Positions 35,970-44,228 of a stretch of DNA of 64,000 nt are shown one piece after another. Origin of the DNA: Kitasatospora sp. NBC_01266 (GTDB lineage Bacteria; Actinomycetota; Actinomycetes; Streptomycetales; Streptomycetaceae). Positions within the stretch are counted from its first letter, which is position 1. The number at the start of each line of letters is the position of its first letter. Made by a program: the position numbers and the translations under genes. The notes below the pieces were generated by a model, which was not told the origin of the DNA, ran no database searches, and was given only the letters and a program-made list of their open reading frames with translations. Location: positions 1-64,000 of the forward strand of contig NZ_CP108458.1 of the NCBI RefSeq assembly GCF_036242395.1. The letters are read 5' to 3'.

Positions 35970-36704
35970 TCAGGGCTGGAACAGCTTCCACTGCCCCTCG
36001 GAGACGACCTGGGCGGCGCCGTCGACCACCTTGATGGCGGTCTCGTCGTCGATCGCATACGTCGGCGCGGGAATCCGTGCCGCCCACCTCTCCGCGTTGG
36101 CCAAGGAGGCGTCGGGGTGATCCGGGTGCTCCAGGTGCGGGATCACCGCGAAGTCGACGAGTCCTGCTCCCTGTCCCGTGACCAGGATTCTGTCGACGTC
36201 ACCCTGAGGCGTGGCGAAGACGATGTCTTCCGACCTCAACGGTCCATCGTTCCCGCGGGGCGGTTCGCGGTAGGTCTCGACAAAGGTGGAGGCAACAGCC
36301 ATGCTCCCGGCGCTCACCCCCACGTAGACCGCCTCGGAGCGCAGCGTCGGCAGCAGGCCGGTCAAACCGGAGCGCCGCATCCAGTTGGCGAGAAACAAGG
36401 GGTCGCCGCCCCATACCAGCAGTGCGTCGGCGGCCTGGACCGTTGGCACCCAAGCAGCCTCCTCGATGCTCGGCAGCGCCGTCAGCTCCAGGACCCCCAA
36501 CGATTTCCAACCCAAGCCACACAACGGCGACGGACCCTCACCGGAGATCGCCCGCCACGCCATGCCGGGCCCGCCAGGGAAGGGGTAGATGGCGGTGGGG
36601 ATGAACAGGGCGTTGGACTCGGCGATCGGTTTGCCCAGCAGATCGACCAGCGCGTCGTGGATGCTGCTGTTCTTGATCCCGGACGACGTGAGCAGTGCCC
36701 TCAT
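35970..36704 (-). CDS. Peptidase S51-family (PepE/cyanophycinase-like) hydrolase
   Basis: 244 aa. The nucleophile elbow VGVSAGSMAVA (Ser near residue 137) and the earlier LLVWGGDPLFLANWMRR match S51 dipeptidases, which cleave Asp-X peptides. VDFAVIPHLEHPDHPDA carries the expected His. No signal peptide, so cytoplasmic. The ATG at 36704 has a GGGAGG site; the open frame to 36812 is rejected. Confidence 0.82.
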   Translation of the reverse strand: MRALLTSSGIKNSSIHDALVDLLGKPIAESNALFIPTAIYPFPGGPGMAWRAISGEGPSPLCGLGWKSLGVLELTALPSIEEAAWVPTVQAADALLVWGGDPLFLANWMRRSGLTGLLPTLRSEAVYVGVSAGSMAVASTFVETYREPPRGNDGPLRSEDIVFATPQGDVDRILVTGQGAGLVDFAVIPHLEHPDHPDASLANAERWAARIPAPTYAIDDETAIKVVDGAAQVVSEGQWKLFQP

Positions 36705-36861
36705 GTGCCTACCTCCCTGAGTTTGCCTACTGCGGAGAACTCGCTGCGCCCCGAACATCGGTCCGATCACGACAACGAGACACTCCAGCACCATAAAACG
36801 CGGGTACGACACAACCCGGCCAACGTAACCAGTCAGAGCACCAGCAGAGCCTCATGGTGCT

Positions 36862-37120
36862 GATGATCTTGCCTGTGACCAGTAAGCCGCTGACCGCGGT
36901 GTCGCCGGTGGCCAGGCCGACCAGAGTGGTGCTGCCGACCGCGTAACTCGCGCCCGGGCCGCCGATCTTCGTCCACGCGGCCGGGCCGGTGCCGCTGCCG
37001 CTGTCTCGTTGATGCAGCCGTCGTTCGGGTTGGTCGCGAAGAGGCCGAGTCCGCCGGCGTAGATCGCGGTGGCCGCGCCGCCGATGGTCGTCCAGCCCGT
37101 GCCGTCCCACTTGGCCCGTG
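36862..37120 (-). pseudogene. Fragment of a beta-propeller lectin-like protein
   Basis: Two adjoining frames encode WDGTGWTTIGGAATAIYAGG, LGLFATNPNDG and then AAWTKIGGPGASYAVGSTTL, VGLATGD. The WTxIGGPxxxIYAGG...LFATNP pattern is that of tachylectin-like propeller blades found in secreted actinomycete proteins. About two blades remain, split by a frameshift near 37,005, with no start or signal peptide. Confidence 0.6.
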
Positions 37121-37328
37121 TCCGCGGTGGTGTCCCCCAGCGAACGCCGTAGCGCCGCCTGGGCCGGTTCACCCTGGCGCGACTGAGCTTCTCGGTCGGC
37201 GAGTTGAGGATCCGAGTGCGGCCACGATACCTCGGGCATGGTGGATCCACCTGGTCACGCCAGTGAGGCGTGGGCTGTCGGCGGCGCCTCCTGGACTGCG
37301 GCGCGCGAACGCAAGCGAAGGAGCAGAG

Positions 37329-38360
37329 ATGGATCGACTCACCGGCCGCGACGTCCTCGCCCTGCGGAGGGCCGTGCGTGACGCGGCCACTCCCTGGGCT
37401 GAACTGACGGCGGCGGTGCGGGCCCTGGGCCGGGTCGGCGAGGCGGAGCAGGAGCACGCGACGCAGGCCTTGCTCGGCCGCGACTTTCCCATGTCGCTGG
37501 CGGAGCAGACTGCCGAGGCGATAGCGGATTACGCCGCGCCGCACCGCGAGGCACTGGCCGAGCGGCTGCGCGGGTCTGCTACGGCCACGGGGGCCTTCGA
37601 CGAGGACCGGATCTGGGCCGCCGAGGCGCTGGCCGCGCTCGGGCCCGAGCACCGGGGCGAGGCGGTGGCGGCGCTGCGCGGCGCGATCGCCGACCCGCAG
37701 TCCGGCCGGTCGGCCCCTGCTCGCGCCGTCCAGCTGCGCTGGACCGCCGCGGTCGCCCTGGCCCAGATGGATTCGGCGCTGCGTGACGAGGCCGCGGACG
37801 TGGTGCGCCGCGAGGACCTGATGAACGACGGCTGGGAGAACGAGGTGGCCCGCGCCGAGCACCTGCACGACATCGGCGGGGCGTGCTCCGAGGAGGCTAC
37901 CCGGCTGCTGCTGGCCCTGCGCGAGGAAGTGGACGACGAGTTCGCCGTCGACGTGGACGAGGCGCTCAACCGGATCAGCGGGGTATCGCCTAGCGAGCCG
38001 GCTGGGACCGGCACGGCCGATGCGCTGTCCGCAGCGGAGTCCGCCGCCCAGCTGCGCGCCAGACTCGCGGCAGGTCAGGGGGAGCGCGGAACCGTCTTCG
38101 TGGCCTTCTCGGACGCCGCTGTCAGCAGCATGTGGGCGGTCCTGCGGCCCGTCGAGTTCGGCTCCGTCAACGCAACCTGCCGGGAGCTGAGTCGGACGCC
38201 TCGGGTGGACCAGGACAGCCCCGACCGGGGCGCCTCGGCCGAGGACCACGTTGTCGAGCTCAACCCGGAGCAGCGCTACCACCGGCCGGTCACCATGCGC
38301 TACCGCTACCACCCGGAGCTGAACGCGATCCTGGTGCTCACCGTGCTGATCGGTACCTGA
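37329..38360 (+). CDS. HEAT-repeat-like hypothetical protein
   Basis: 343 aa. Residues 1-230 are alpha-helical with HEAT-like repeats (GAFDEDRIWAAEALAALGPE, VAALRGAIADPQSG, LRWTAAVALAQMDSALRDEA). The C-terminal 100 residues differ, with beta strands (GTVFVAFSDAAVSSMWAVLR, YHPELNAILVLTVLIG). A GAAGGAG site precedes the ATG. No signal peptide. It probably acts as a scaffold; no partner gene is evident. Confidence 0.6.
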   Translation: MDRLTGRDVLALRRAVRDAATPWAELTAAVRALGRVGEAEQEHATQALLGRDFPMSLAEQTAEAIADYAAPHREALAERLRGSATATGAFDEDRIWAAEALAALGPEHRGEAVAALRGAIADPQSGRSAPARAVQLRWTAAVALAQMDSALRDEAADVVRREDLMNDGWENEVARAEHLHDIGGACSEEATRLLLALREEVDDEFAVDVDEALNRISGVSPSEPAGTGTADALSAAESAAQLRARLAAGQGERGTVFVAFSDAAVSSMWAVLRPVEFGSVNATCRELSRTPRVDQDSPDRGASAEDHVVELNPEQRYHRPVTMRYRYHPELNAILVLTVLIGT

Positions 38361-38447
38361 GCTCCGACAGCCGGTGAGCATCACTACTACCGCGACCTCA
38401 AACCACTGCTCGACCAACTCGCCGCCGTCGACCCCTGGTGATGGGCG

Positions 38448-38604
38448 CTGCGGTTTTGTTGTTGTGCCGGATTGCGGCGGCCACGGCCAGGCAGATCAGC
38501 TCCGAATCCGTCAGCAGCGGGGGCCGACCGCGCCACCGAGGCCGCTTCAGCTGGTCGTCGACCTTCACCTACAGTGCGCTGATGAGGGTCTCCAGGCCTG
38601 TCGC
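38448..38604 (-). pseudogene. IS982-family transposase N-terminal relic with nonsense codon
   Basis: From a GTG at 38604 the frame reads ATGLETLISAL, then a TAG where IS982 proteins have Tyr, then VKVDDQLKRPRWRGRPPLLT and DSELICLAVAAAI. After about 38,500 homology fades. The catalytic region is missing. Confidence 0.65.
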
Positions 38605-38698
38605 CACAGACGGATCACGGCGGCCCTCGCCACGTCTACGGCGTCCGCTTTGGAATCTTCTCGTCTCGTACAAGCATGCGCGTGTAGTCTCCCGGTTC

Positions 38699-39346
38699 AT
38701 GGCGATGATCTTCGATGATTTCCTGGCGGCGGCGGACTCGGCGGTGGCGCTGTTGGCGTCGGACGAGGTGGCGGCCGGGTGGGGCAGGGCGAGCGCGTGC
38801 GAGGGCTTCACGGTCGGGGGGCTGGCGGCGCACCTGGGGTGGCAGGTGCAGTCGGCGCGGTGGGCGCTGGAGTGCCCGCGCCCGGCGGCGGACGCGCCGG
38901 TGACCGGTCTGCTGGGGCATTACGCGGCCGTGCCGTGGCTCGGCGCCGGGGTGGACGCGCCGGTGAACGTCGGGATCAGGGACAGCGGGGAGCAGCGGTC
39001 GCAGGCCGGTCCTGCGGAGGTGGCGCGGGTGACGCGCGAGGCGCGGGACGAGGTCGTCGGGCTGTTGGCCGCGGCGGCGCCCGGCGAGGCGGTGGCGATG
39101 CCGTGGATCGAGGGGCGGGCCATGACCGCAGAGGACCTTCTGGCCACCCGGCTGATGGAGTTGCTGGTGCACGGCGACGACCTGGCTGTGAGCGTCGGGG
39201 TGGCGACAGCGGCGGTGACGGACTCGGCGTATGAGCGGGTCAACGACCTGCTCGTACGGCTCGCGGCTCGTCGGCACGGCCCAGTGGCGCTGCTGCGGGC
39301 GCTGGCCCGGGCGGAGCGGGCACCGGAGACGGTCTCCGCGTTCTGA
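38699..39346 (+). CDS. DinB-fold maleylpyruvate-isomerase-type protein (TIGR03083-like)
   Basis: 215 aa. It follows the mycothiol-dependent maleylpyruvate isomerase N-terminal fold: SACEGFTVGGLAAHLGWQVQ with a conserved His, and LLATRLMELLVHGDDLAVSV with Glu and His, the expected metal ligands. Such proteins use mycothiol or are of unknown activity. No ribosome-binding site is visible before the ATG, so it may be leaderless. Confidence 0.75.
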   Translation: MAMIFDDFLAAADSAVALLASDEVAAGWGRASACEGFTVGGLAAHLGWQVQSARWALECPRPAADAPVTGLLGHYAAVPWLGAGVDAPVNVGIRDSGEQRSQAGPAEVARVTREARDEVVGLLAAAAPGEAVAMPWIEGRAMTAEDLLATRLMELLVHGDDLAVSVGVATAAVTDSAYERVNDLLVRLAARRHGPVALLRALARAERAPETVSAF

Positions 39347-39602
39347 CCCCGGGGCTCTGGCCGCAGCGGCCAGTTGGACCTGTGCAAGAAGCCACGTGGA
39401 CAGGGAAATCGCAACTTCGACATGGCTCGCAGAGGCAGCTACCTTTGCCTGGCCTTCGGTGGTCGCCCACGGTCGCACGGGAGTTCCTTCAGGCTGGGCC
39501 ATCCGCGACGGGATGAGCCGGTCACGCCCCACGAACCCTCGCCCCCATGCGTAAGCCACCGAACCGGGTCCACGCCAGGCAGCCCCAACCAGGGAGAGAC
39601 GC

Positions 39603-40160
39603 ATGCCCCAGCTTGCTCTGTACACATTCGGCGTCCTGAAGTCACCTCTCGCCGATCCCGCACCTCTCACGCGCGAGTTCTACGACACTGGTGAGGCCGT
39701 CTACCGGAAGATCAGTCAGCACCCCGGATACCTCGCGCGTGCTGAAGCGGCAGACGGTGACCGGGGCATGCTCTTCGGGGCGGACTGGGGTGCATGGGGA
39801 GAGTTCGCCGTACCGACCTGGTACGGCAAGGGCCATACGGTGGAAACCACCGCCCTGGCCGCGACACTCTCACTCTGGACCGACCTGCACCCCGCCTTCG
39901 ACGCCGTCTACACCGGTCTGCACCGTGAGGCGCTGAACAGGCGTTACGACTGGTTCGAGAGGACAGGGCACCCGAACTACGTGTGCTGGTGGGTCTCCGA
40001 CGGCGTGATACCCACCTGGCGGGACGGGGTTTCCAGGCTGGAGCACCTCCACGACCACGGCTCCGTGCCGCACGCCTTCACCTTCCACCACTCGTTCGCT
40101 CCGGACGGAACTCCGACCAGGATCAAAGACACCGGGCCGAAGAGCGACCAGGTTCGCTGA
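39603..40160 (+). CDS. DUF3291-like domain protein
   Basis: 185 aa. It resembles DUF3291 (a dimeric alpha/beta-barrel relative of antibiotic-biosynthesis monooxygenases): QLALYTFGVLKSPLADPAPL, LWTDLHPAFDAVYTGLHREAL, and YVCWWVSDGVIPTWRDGVSR LEHLHDHG. An AGGGAGAG site precedes the ATG. It has no signal peptide. Enzymatic activity not demonstrated for this family. Confidence 0.75.
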   Translation: MPQLALYTFGVLKSPLADPAPLTREFYDTGEAVYRKISQHPGYLARAEAADGDRGMLFGADWGAWGEFAVPTWYGKGHTVETTALAATLSLWTDLHPAFDAVYTGLHREALNRRYDWFERTGHPNYVCWWVSDGVIPTWRDGVSRLEHLHDHGSVPHAFTFHHSFAPDGTPTRIKDTGPKSDQVR

Positions 40161-40300
40161 CTTCGTGACAAGGAATCCTGAACGACTGGACTCGCTGTCA
40201 AACGCCTCGGTTGAATGACGGCGAACAACTGCTGTCCGTTCTCGCGTACGGAGCCAGCCGCTCGTGGTGTCACGGCCGAAGCGTCAACCGAACGTGAGCC

Positions 40301-40444
40301 GCATTCGCGCTGCTGCACTGGTTCCGCCGCCTTCGTATCCGCTGGGAGATCCGCGACGGCATCCACGAAGCCCTTCTCACCCTGGGCTGCGCCATCATCT
40401 GCTGGCGACGTCTCCGCAACGAGTCACTCTGTCAGGAGTCCTGA
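40301..40444 (+). pseudogene. IS5-family transposase C-terminal fragment
   Basis: The frame gives AFALLHWFRRLRIRWEIRDG, IHEALLTLGCAIICWRRL and a TGA at 40442. This is the well-known tail of IS5-family transposases (TFALLHWFRRLRIRWE). It is preceded by an in-frame TGA, so only a relic remains. Confidence 0.75.
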
Positions 40445-40661
40445 GGGCTCCTGACCATGTACGGCCGCAAGGACCGCGACCTCCCAGCCGAAAGCCACCA
40501 CCAGCCGCCCGTCCTGCGTCACGGCCAGCGCGCCCGTTACCGTTTTCGTGGCCCCGCAACGGGGCTCCCGGCCTCCGGGCCCGGCATGACTTGTCGCCCC
40601 AGTCGATCATGATCGAAAAGGTGCTGTCACCGGGCACCGGAGGCATCGGCAGACCGCTGAT
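40445..40661. other. Gap with a minor relic on the minus strand
   Basis: On the minus strand a frame ending at 40,424 reads KTVTGALAVTQDGRLVVAFG, WEVAVLAAVHGQEPSG, resembling the end of a propeller or repeat protein. It lacks a start. Nothing else was identified before the IS110 element. Confidence 0.3.
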
Positions 40662-41994
40662 TAGGGGCACGAGCGCCGAGCCCGGCCAGGGTGAGGCAGG
40701 CTCTTCGTAACGTGGATGCCGGCACGCTGATGCCGCAGGTGGGGCCGGGGAGGGCGCGACATGGAGAGTGCACGTGATCGACACGGGTGACATCGACGTC
40801 TACCTAGGCCTGGACGTCGGCAAGGGCGAACACCATGCCACAGCCCTGACCCCGGCGGGCAAGCGGGTCTTCGACAAGCGGCTGCCCAACACCGAGCCGA
40901 GGCTGCGCGAGGTGTTCGGCAGGCTCCAGGCCAAGCACGGCACCGTGCTGGTGGTGGTCGACCAGCCCGCCTCGATCGGCGCGTTGCCGCTGGCGGTGGC
41001 CCGCGACACGGGCTGCCGTGTGGCCTACCTGCCCGGCCTGACGATGCGACGGATCGCCGACCTCTACCCGGGCGAGGCCAAGACCGACGCACGCGACGCG
41101 GCGATCATCGCGGACGCCGCACGGACGATGCCGCACACCCTGCGCGACCTGGCGCCGTCCGACGAGACCGTCGCCGAACTGGAGATGATCGTCGGCTTCG
41201 ACGACGACCTGGCCGCCGAGTCGACCAGGATCAAGAACCGACTGCGCGGCCTGCTCACCCAGATCCACCCCTCACTGGAGCGGATCCTGGGCCCAAGACT
41301 GGACCACCCCGCCGTCCTGACACTGCTCGAACGCCACGGCTCACCGGCCCAGTTGGTGAAGGCCGGGCGACGCCGGCTGGTGACCCTGCTGCGGCCCAAG
41401 GCCCCACGGCTGGCCGAGCGCCTGGTCGCGGACATCTTCGGCGCCCTCGACGAGCAGAGCGTCGTCGTGCCCGGCACCGAGGCCGCCTCGCTGATCGTCC
41501 CCAGCCTCGCCGGCTCGCTGAGCTCCGTGCTCGACCAGCGCAGACTCCTCGCCGCCCGCATCGAGGAACTGCTGGAGGCCCACCCTCTTTCCCAGGTCCT
41601 GACCTCCATGCCCGGCATCGGGGTCAGGACCGGAGCCCGCATCCTCATCGACGTCGGCGACGCCAGCAGCTTCCCCACCGCCGGCCACCTGGCCGCCTAC
41701 GCCGGCCTCGCACCGGTGACCAGGAGCTCCGGCTCCTCCGTACGCGGCGAGCATCCCTCCCGTCGTGGCAACAAACAGCTCAAACGCGCCTTCTACCTCG
41801 CCGCGTTCGCATCCCTGTCCCAACCCGAATCACGTGCCTACTACGACAAGAAGCGACGGCAGGGCAAACACCACGTCGCCGCCCTCGTCTGCCTCGCCCG
41901 ACGACGCATCGACGTACTCTTCGCCATGCTCCGGGACGGCACCTTCTACGAGCCCCCGGCCGCCATCGCCGCTTGACGAAAACCATAGGGGCAC
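40662..41994 (+). mobile_element. IS110-family insertion sequence, probably complete
   Basis: An intact IS110-type transposase gene is flanked by the 9-bp direct repeat TAGGGGCAC at 40662-40670 and 41986-41994. IS110 elements lack terminal inverted repeats and insert at short core sequences that appear at both ends, so these repeats are good candidate boundaries. The left non-coding end is about 100 bp and the right end about 18 bp, as in IS110-group elements whose left end encodes the bridge RNA. No RNA was shown. Confidence 0.6.
40774..41976 (+). CDS. IS110-family transposase (DEDD plus Tnp20 serine recombinase)
   Basis: 400 aa from the GTG at 40774, 6 nt after a GGAGA site (GTG 40768 in frame is an alternative). 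The RuvC-like DEDD domain has LGLDVGKGEHHA, VLVVVDQPASIG and EAKTDARDAAIIAD. The C-terminal Tnp20 domain has LTSMPGIGVRTGARILIDVG, LAAYAGLAPVTRSSGSS with the catalytic Ser candidate, and GNKQLKRAFYLAAF. All expected motifs are intact, so it may be active, using a bridge RNA from the left end. Confidence 0.92.
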   Translation: MIDTGDIDVYLGLDVGKGEHHATALTPAGKRVFDKRLPNTEPRLREVFGRLQAKHGTVLVVVDQPASIGALPLAVARDTGCRVAYLPGLTMRRIADLYPGEAKTDARDAAIIADAARTMPHTLRDLAPSDETVAELEMIVGFDDDLAAESTRIKNRLRGLLTQIHPSLERILGPRLDHPAVLTLLERHGSPAQLVKAGRRRLVTLLRPKAPRLAERLVADIFGALDEQSVVVPGTEAASLIVPSLAGSLSSVLDQRRLLAARIEELLEAHPLSQVLTSMPGIGVRTGARILIDVGDASSFPTAGHLAAYAGLAPVTRSSGSSVRGEHPSRRGNKQLKRAFYLAAFASLSQPESRAYYDKKRRQGKHHVAALVCLARRRIDVLFAMLRDGTFYEPPAAIAA

Positions 41995-42082
41995 CTTTTC
42001 GGGGAACACCAATTCCGCACCGACTGCAGCAGTGCGCTGCGGCGCCCCCCGCCTTGGCCGACACGACGTCGCGCAACGCGCG

Positions 42083-42122
42083 TGTGGGTCGGTGCGGCGG
42101 TTGACCGCCGCACCGACCCACA
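42083..42122. terminator. Strong hairpin after the lectin gene
   Basis: Perfect 18-bp arms TGTGGGTCGGTGCGGCGG / CCGCCGCACCGACCCACA with a TTGA loop, 11 bp downstream of the minus-strand stop at 42133. It would also stop transcription leaving IS110. Confidence 0.85.
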
Positions 42123-42132
42123 GGCGTGCCGC

Positions 42133-42621
42133 TCAGGTGTTGCTGTCCCAGCGCGGCGCGCCGTTGCACGGCGTTGTGTTCGGCAGTGGTGCGTAGATCA
42201 CGAGGTTGCCGTCGGTCTGGAAACACAGGTAGTAGTACGAGCCGGTGTTGCCGCCCGTTCCGGAGTTCCACAGCGGCTGGTTGTTCTTCTGCACGACGAG
42301 GTTGCCGTCGTTCTGCATGATCGCTCCGGCGCCGGGATTGCCCTCGGTCTGCGTGTTCCACAGCGGGTGGCCGTTCACGTCGTAGATCACCAGGTTGCCG
42401 TCGTTCTGCATGGTGAGCTGGTACTCGCCCACGCACCAGCGAACGCCGGGGGCGAGGTTGCTGCCGGGAGCCCAGGCCTTGTCGGCCGTCAGGCCGACCT
42501 GGCAGGGGATCCAGGCGTCGTTGGGGGCCACGGTCGCGGCGGACGCTGGGGTGGAGCCGAACGCCGCAGCGGCGGCGAAGGCGACGGCGGCAAGCCGAAG
42601 GGCTGCCAGACGGGATCGCAT
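42133..42621 (-). CDS. Secreted B-type (bulb) lectin
   Basis: 162 aa. Sec signal peptide, residues 1-28 (LAAVAFAAAAAFGSTPASA). The mature protein is one B-lectin domain with three QxDGNLVxY-type sugar-binding motifs: MQNDGNLVIYD, MQNDGNLVVQK and FQTDGNLVIYA. Four Cys could form disulfides. Such lectins bind mannose and are extracellular. It is alone on its strand with its own terminator. Confidence 0.88.
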   Translation of the reverse strand: MRSRLAALRLAAVAFAAAAAFGSTPASAATVAPNDAWIPCQVGLTADKAWAPGSNLAPGVRWCVGEYQLTMQNDGNLVIYDVNGHPLWNTQTEGNPGAGAIMQNDGNLVVQKNNQPLWNSGTGGNTGSYYYLCFQTDGNLVIYAPLPNTTPCNGAPRWDSNT

Positions 42622-42897
42622 GCGTCTGGCGAGTTCGGCGGTCTCGGGGCCCCGTGCCGGCCATGCCGTCGGACTCCCGCGCGGTCAAGCCGGTCCACAC
42701 CGCGACGACGGACCCAGCACACCGCCACCGGCAACACCCCGCCGACCACGCCCCGGGGCGGAGCATCCGCCCGCGGCACCGCCGCCTCGAACCGGAGAAC
42801 AGCCCGGGCTTGGGCAATGTCCTTCGCCAGTACCACGGGCCGGCCCCGCGCCACTGGAGCGCTTCCGCCGCCGTTTCCAGAACCCCCGTCACCCACG

Positions 42898-42934
42898 GGT
42901 CGGGCCCGCTGCCGCCCCGACAGCGGGCCCGACC
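42898..42934. terminator. Hairpin after the C39-like protease gene
   Basis: Perfect 14-bp arms GGTCGGGCCCGCTG / CAGCGGGCCCGACC with a 9-nt loop, just downstream of the minus-strand stop at 42947. Confidence 0.8.
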
Positions 42935-42946
42935 GGGGCAAAGCGG

Positions 42947-43753
42947 TCACTCGACGATGACCGCCATGTCGCCGTAGGTGGCGTACCCGGCGTCGAAGGC
43001 CGCCTCGCTGATCTGCAGCTGCCCGCGGGCCGGGTCGTTGACCAGATACTGTCCGTTGCTGGCCGCGGTCACGACGACGGCGTGCTCGGACGGGCCGGCG
43101 TAGGGCACCACCTGGCCGTCGTACGCGGTGTACGAGCCCGCCGCGACGTCACGCCAGTTGTAGTCGACCCAGACGATCGCCGGGTGTCCCGCGGCAACCG
43201 CGCTGCGCAGCTGGGCCGGGGAGATCCCCTGTCCGGCCGCCGCCACGGACAGGCCGTAGGACTGCGCGGCCTGGGCGATCGGCGGATAGTACACGCCGAA
43301 GCCGGTACCGGCTGCCTCCGAGCCGTTGGGGTCTCCCACGAAGGCCCGGAACGGGTCCCCGGACAGCGGCCCGGAGACCCCCGCCTGGGGATGCGCCAGG
43401 TCGACGCCGATGCGCCCGAGCACGTCCTGGTCCGACACCTGCACCCCCCGTCCGGCCAGCACCATGCGCAGGGAGGCCGCCTCGCAGTCGTTGCCCAGTT
43501 GCTGCTGGTAGGCCGGGACAGCGGCGGTGGCGGCGCTCGCGAGGGGCGTGCCGGCCAGCATGACAGCGCTGGTCAGGACGGCGGTGACGGCCGCTGCCAG
43601 CCTGCCGTGCCGCTTCGTCGCCGGCCGGTCCGGCATGGGGCGCCTCCCGGCGCGCGGTGCGGTCGCGGGTGACGAGGCCGCGGGTGGAACCGGCCGTCGC
43701 GGACTCGGGTGCGGGCGCCGCCCGCCGTTCAGAACGTCCTCGTGGCTCTCCAT
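42947..43753 (-). CDS. Secreted C39-like cysteine peptidase domain protein
   Basis: 268 aa. A long basic, Pro-rich N terminus precedes a signal-type segment (AAAVTAVLTSAVMLAGTPLASA, near 50-75). The catalytic domain has NDCEAASLRMVLAGRG (Cys), GPSEHAVVVTA (His) and VNDPARG (Asp), as in peptidase C39-like (papain-fold) proteins. An AAGGAG site precedes the ATG at 43753. It is likely a cell-envelope peptidase or amidase; substrate unknown. Confidence 0.78.
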   Translation of the reverse strand: MESHEDVLNGGRRPHPSPRRPVPPAASSPATAPRAGRRPMPDRPATKRHGRLAAAVTAVLTSAVMLAGTPLASAATAAVPAYQQQLGNDCEAASLRMVLAGRGVQVSDQDVLGRIGVDLAHPQAGVSGPLSGDPFRAFVGDPNGSEAAGTGFGVYYPPIAQAAQSYGLSVAAAGQGISPAQLRSAVAAGHPAIVWVDYNWRDVAAGSYTAYDGQVVPYAGPSEHAVVVTAASNGQYLVNDPARGQLQISEAAFDAGYATYGDMAVIVE

Positions 43754-44228
43754 GGCTCATCTCCTTCCCAGGGCTCCTCATCGTCTGAGGGCCGGACATC
43801 CGCCGCCGGCTGCCGCCGACCTGGGCGCAGGCTGGCTCTCTACGGACGTCCCCTCCATCGAACCTCGGCTTCGCCCGCTTCGCCTCGCGGTGACCCCAGC
43901 GCTGGCGGAGCCGGCCACTGTGGTGTAGACGGCGGGAGTTGCCCGGACAGCCGGCAACCGCGACCTGCGCGTGGCCTGGAGCCCGGAGGGGAGCCGGGAA
44001 GCGCCGTGCTGTGGAAGGAGCCGCAGGGCGGCGCTGCCACGGTGCTCGCCCACATCGCGGATGTCCGGGCCGACGGTGACGGTGACGGTGGACCAACTGG
44101 CCGGCACGAACACTTCATCACAGCAGAAGGGATCTTCCGCATCGACGGGCGTGCGGTGGATTCTGCTGGCCGTCCGTCACATCCCCACGCCCAGCGTCAA
44201 CGCTGGCTGACCATGCCCGCACAGATGA
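43754..44228. other. Intergenic region, no gene seen
   Basis: 475 bp upstream of the C39-like gene and downstream of the truncated allophanate hydrolase. Frames here lack starts and consistent codon bias; the segment near 43,960-44,110 looks slightly coding (LRVAWSPEGSREA) but no family was found. Confidence 0.4.
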
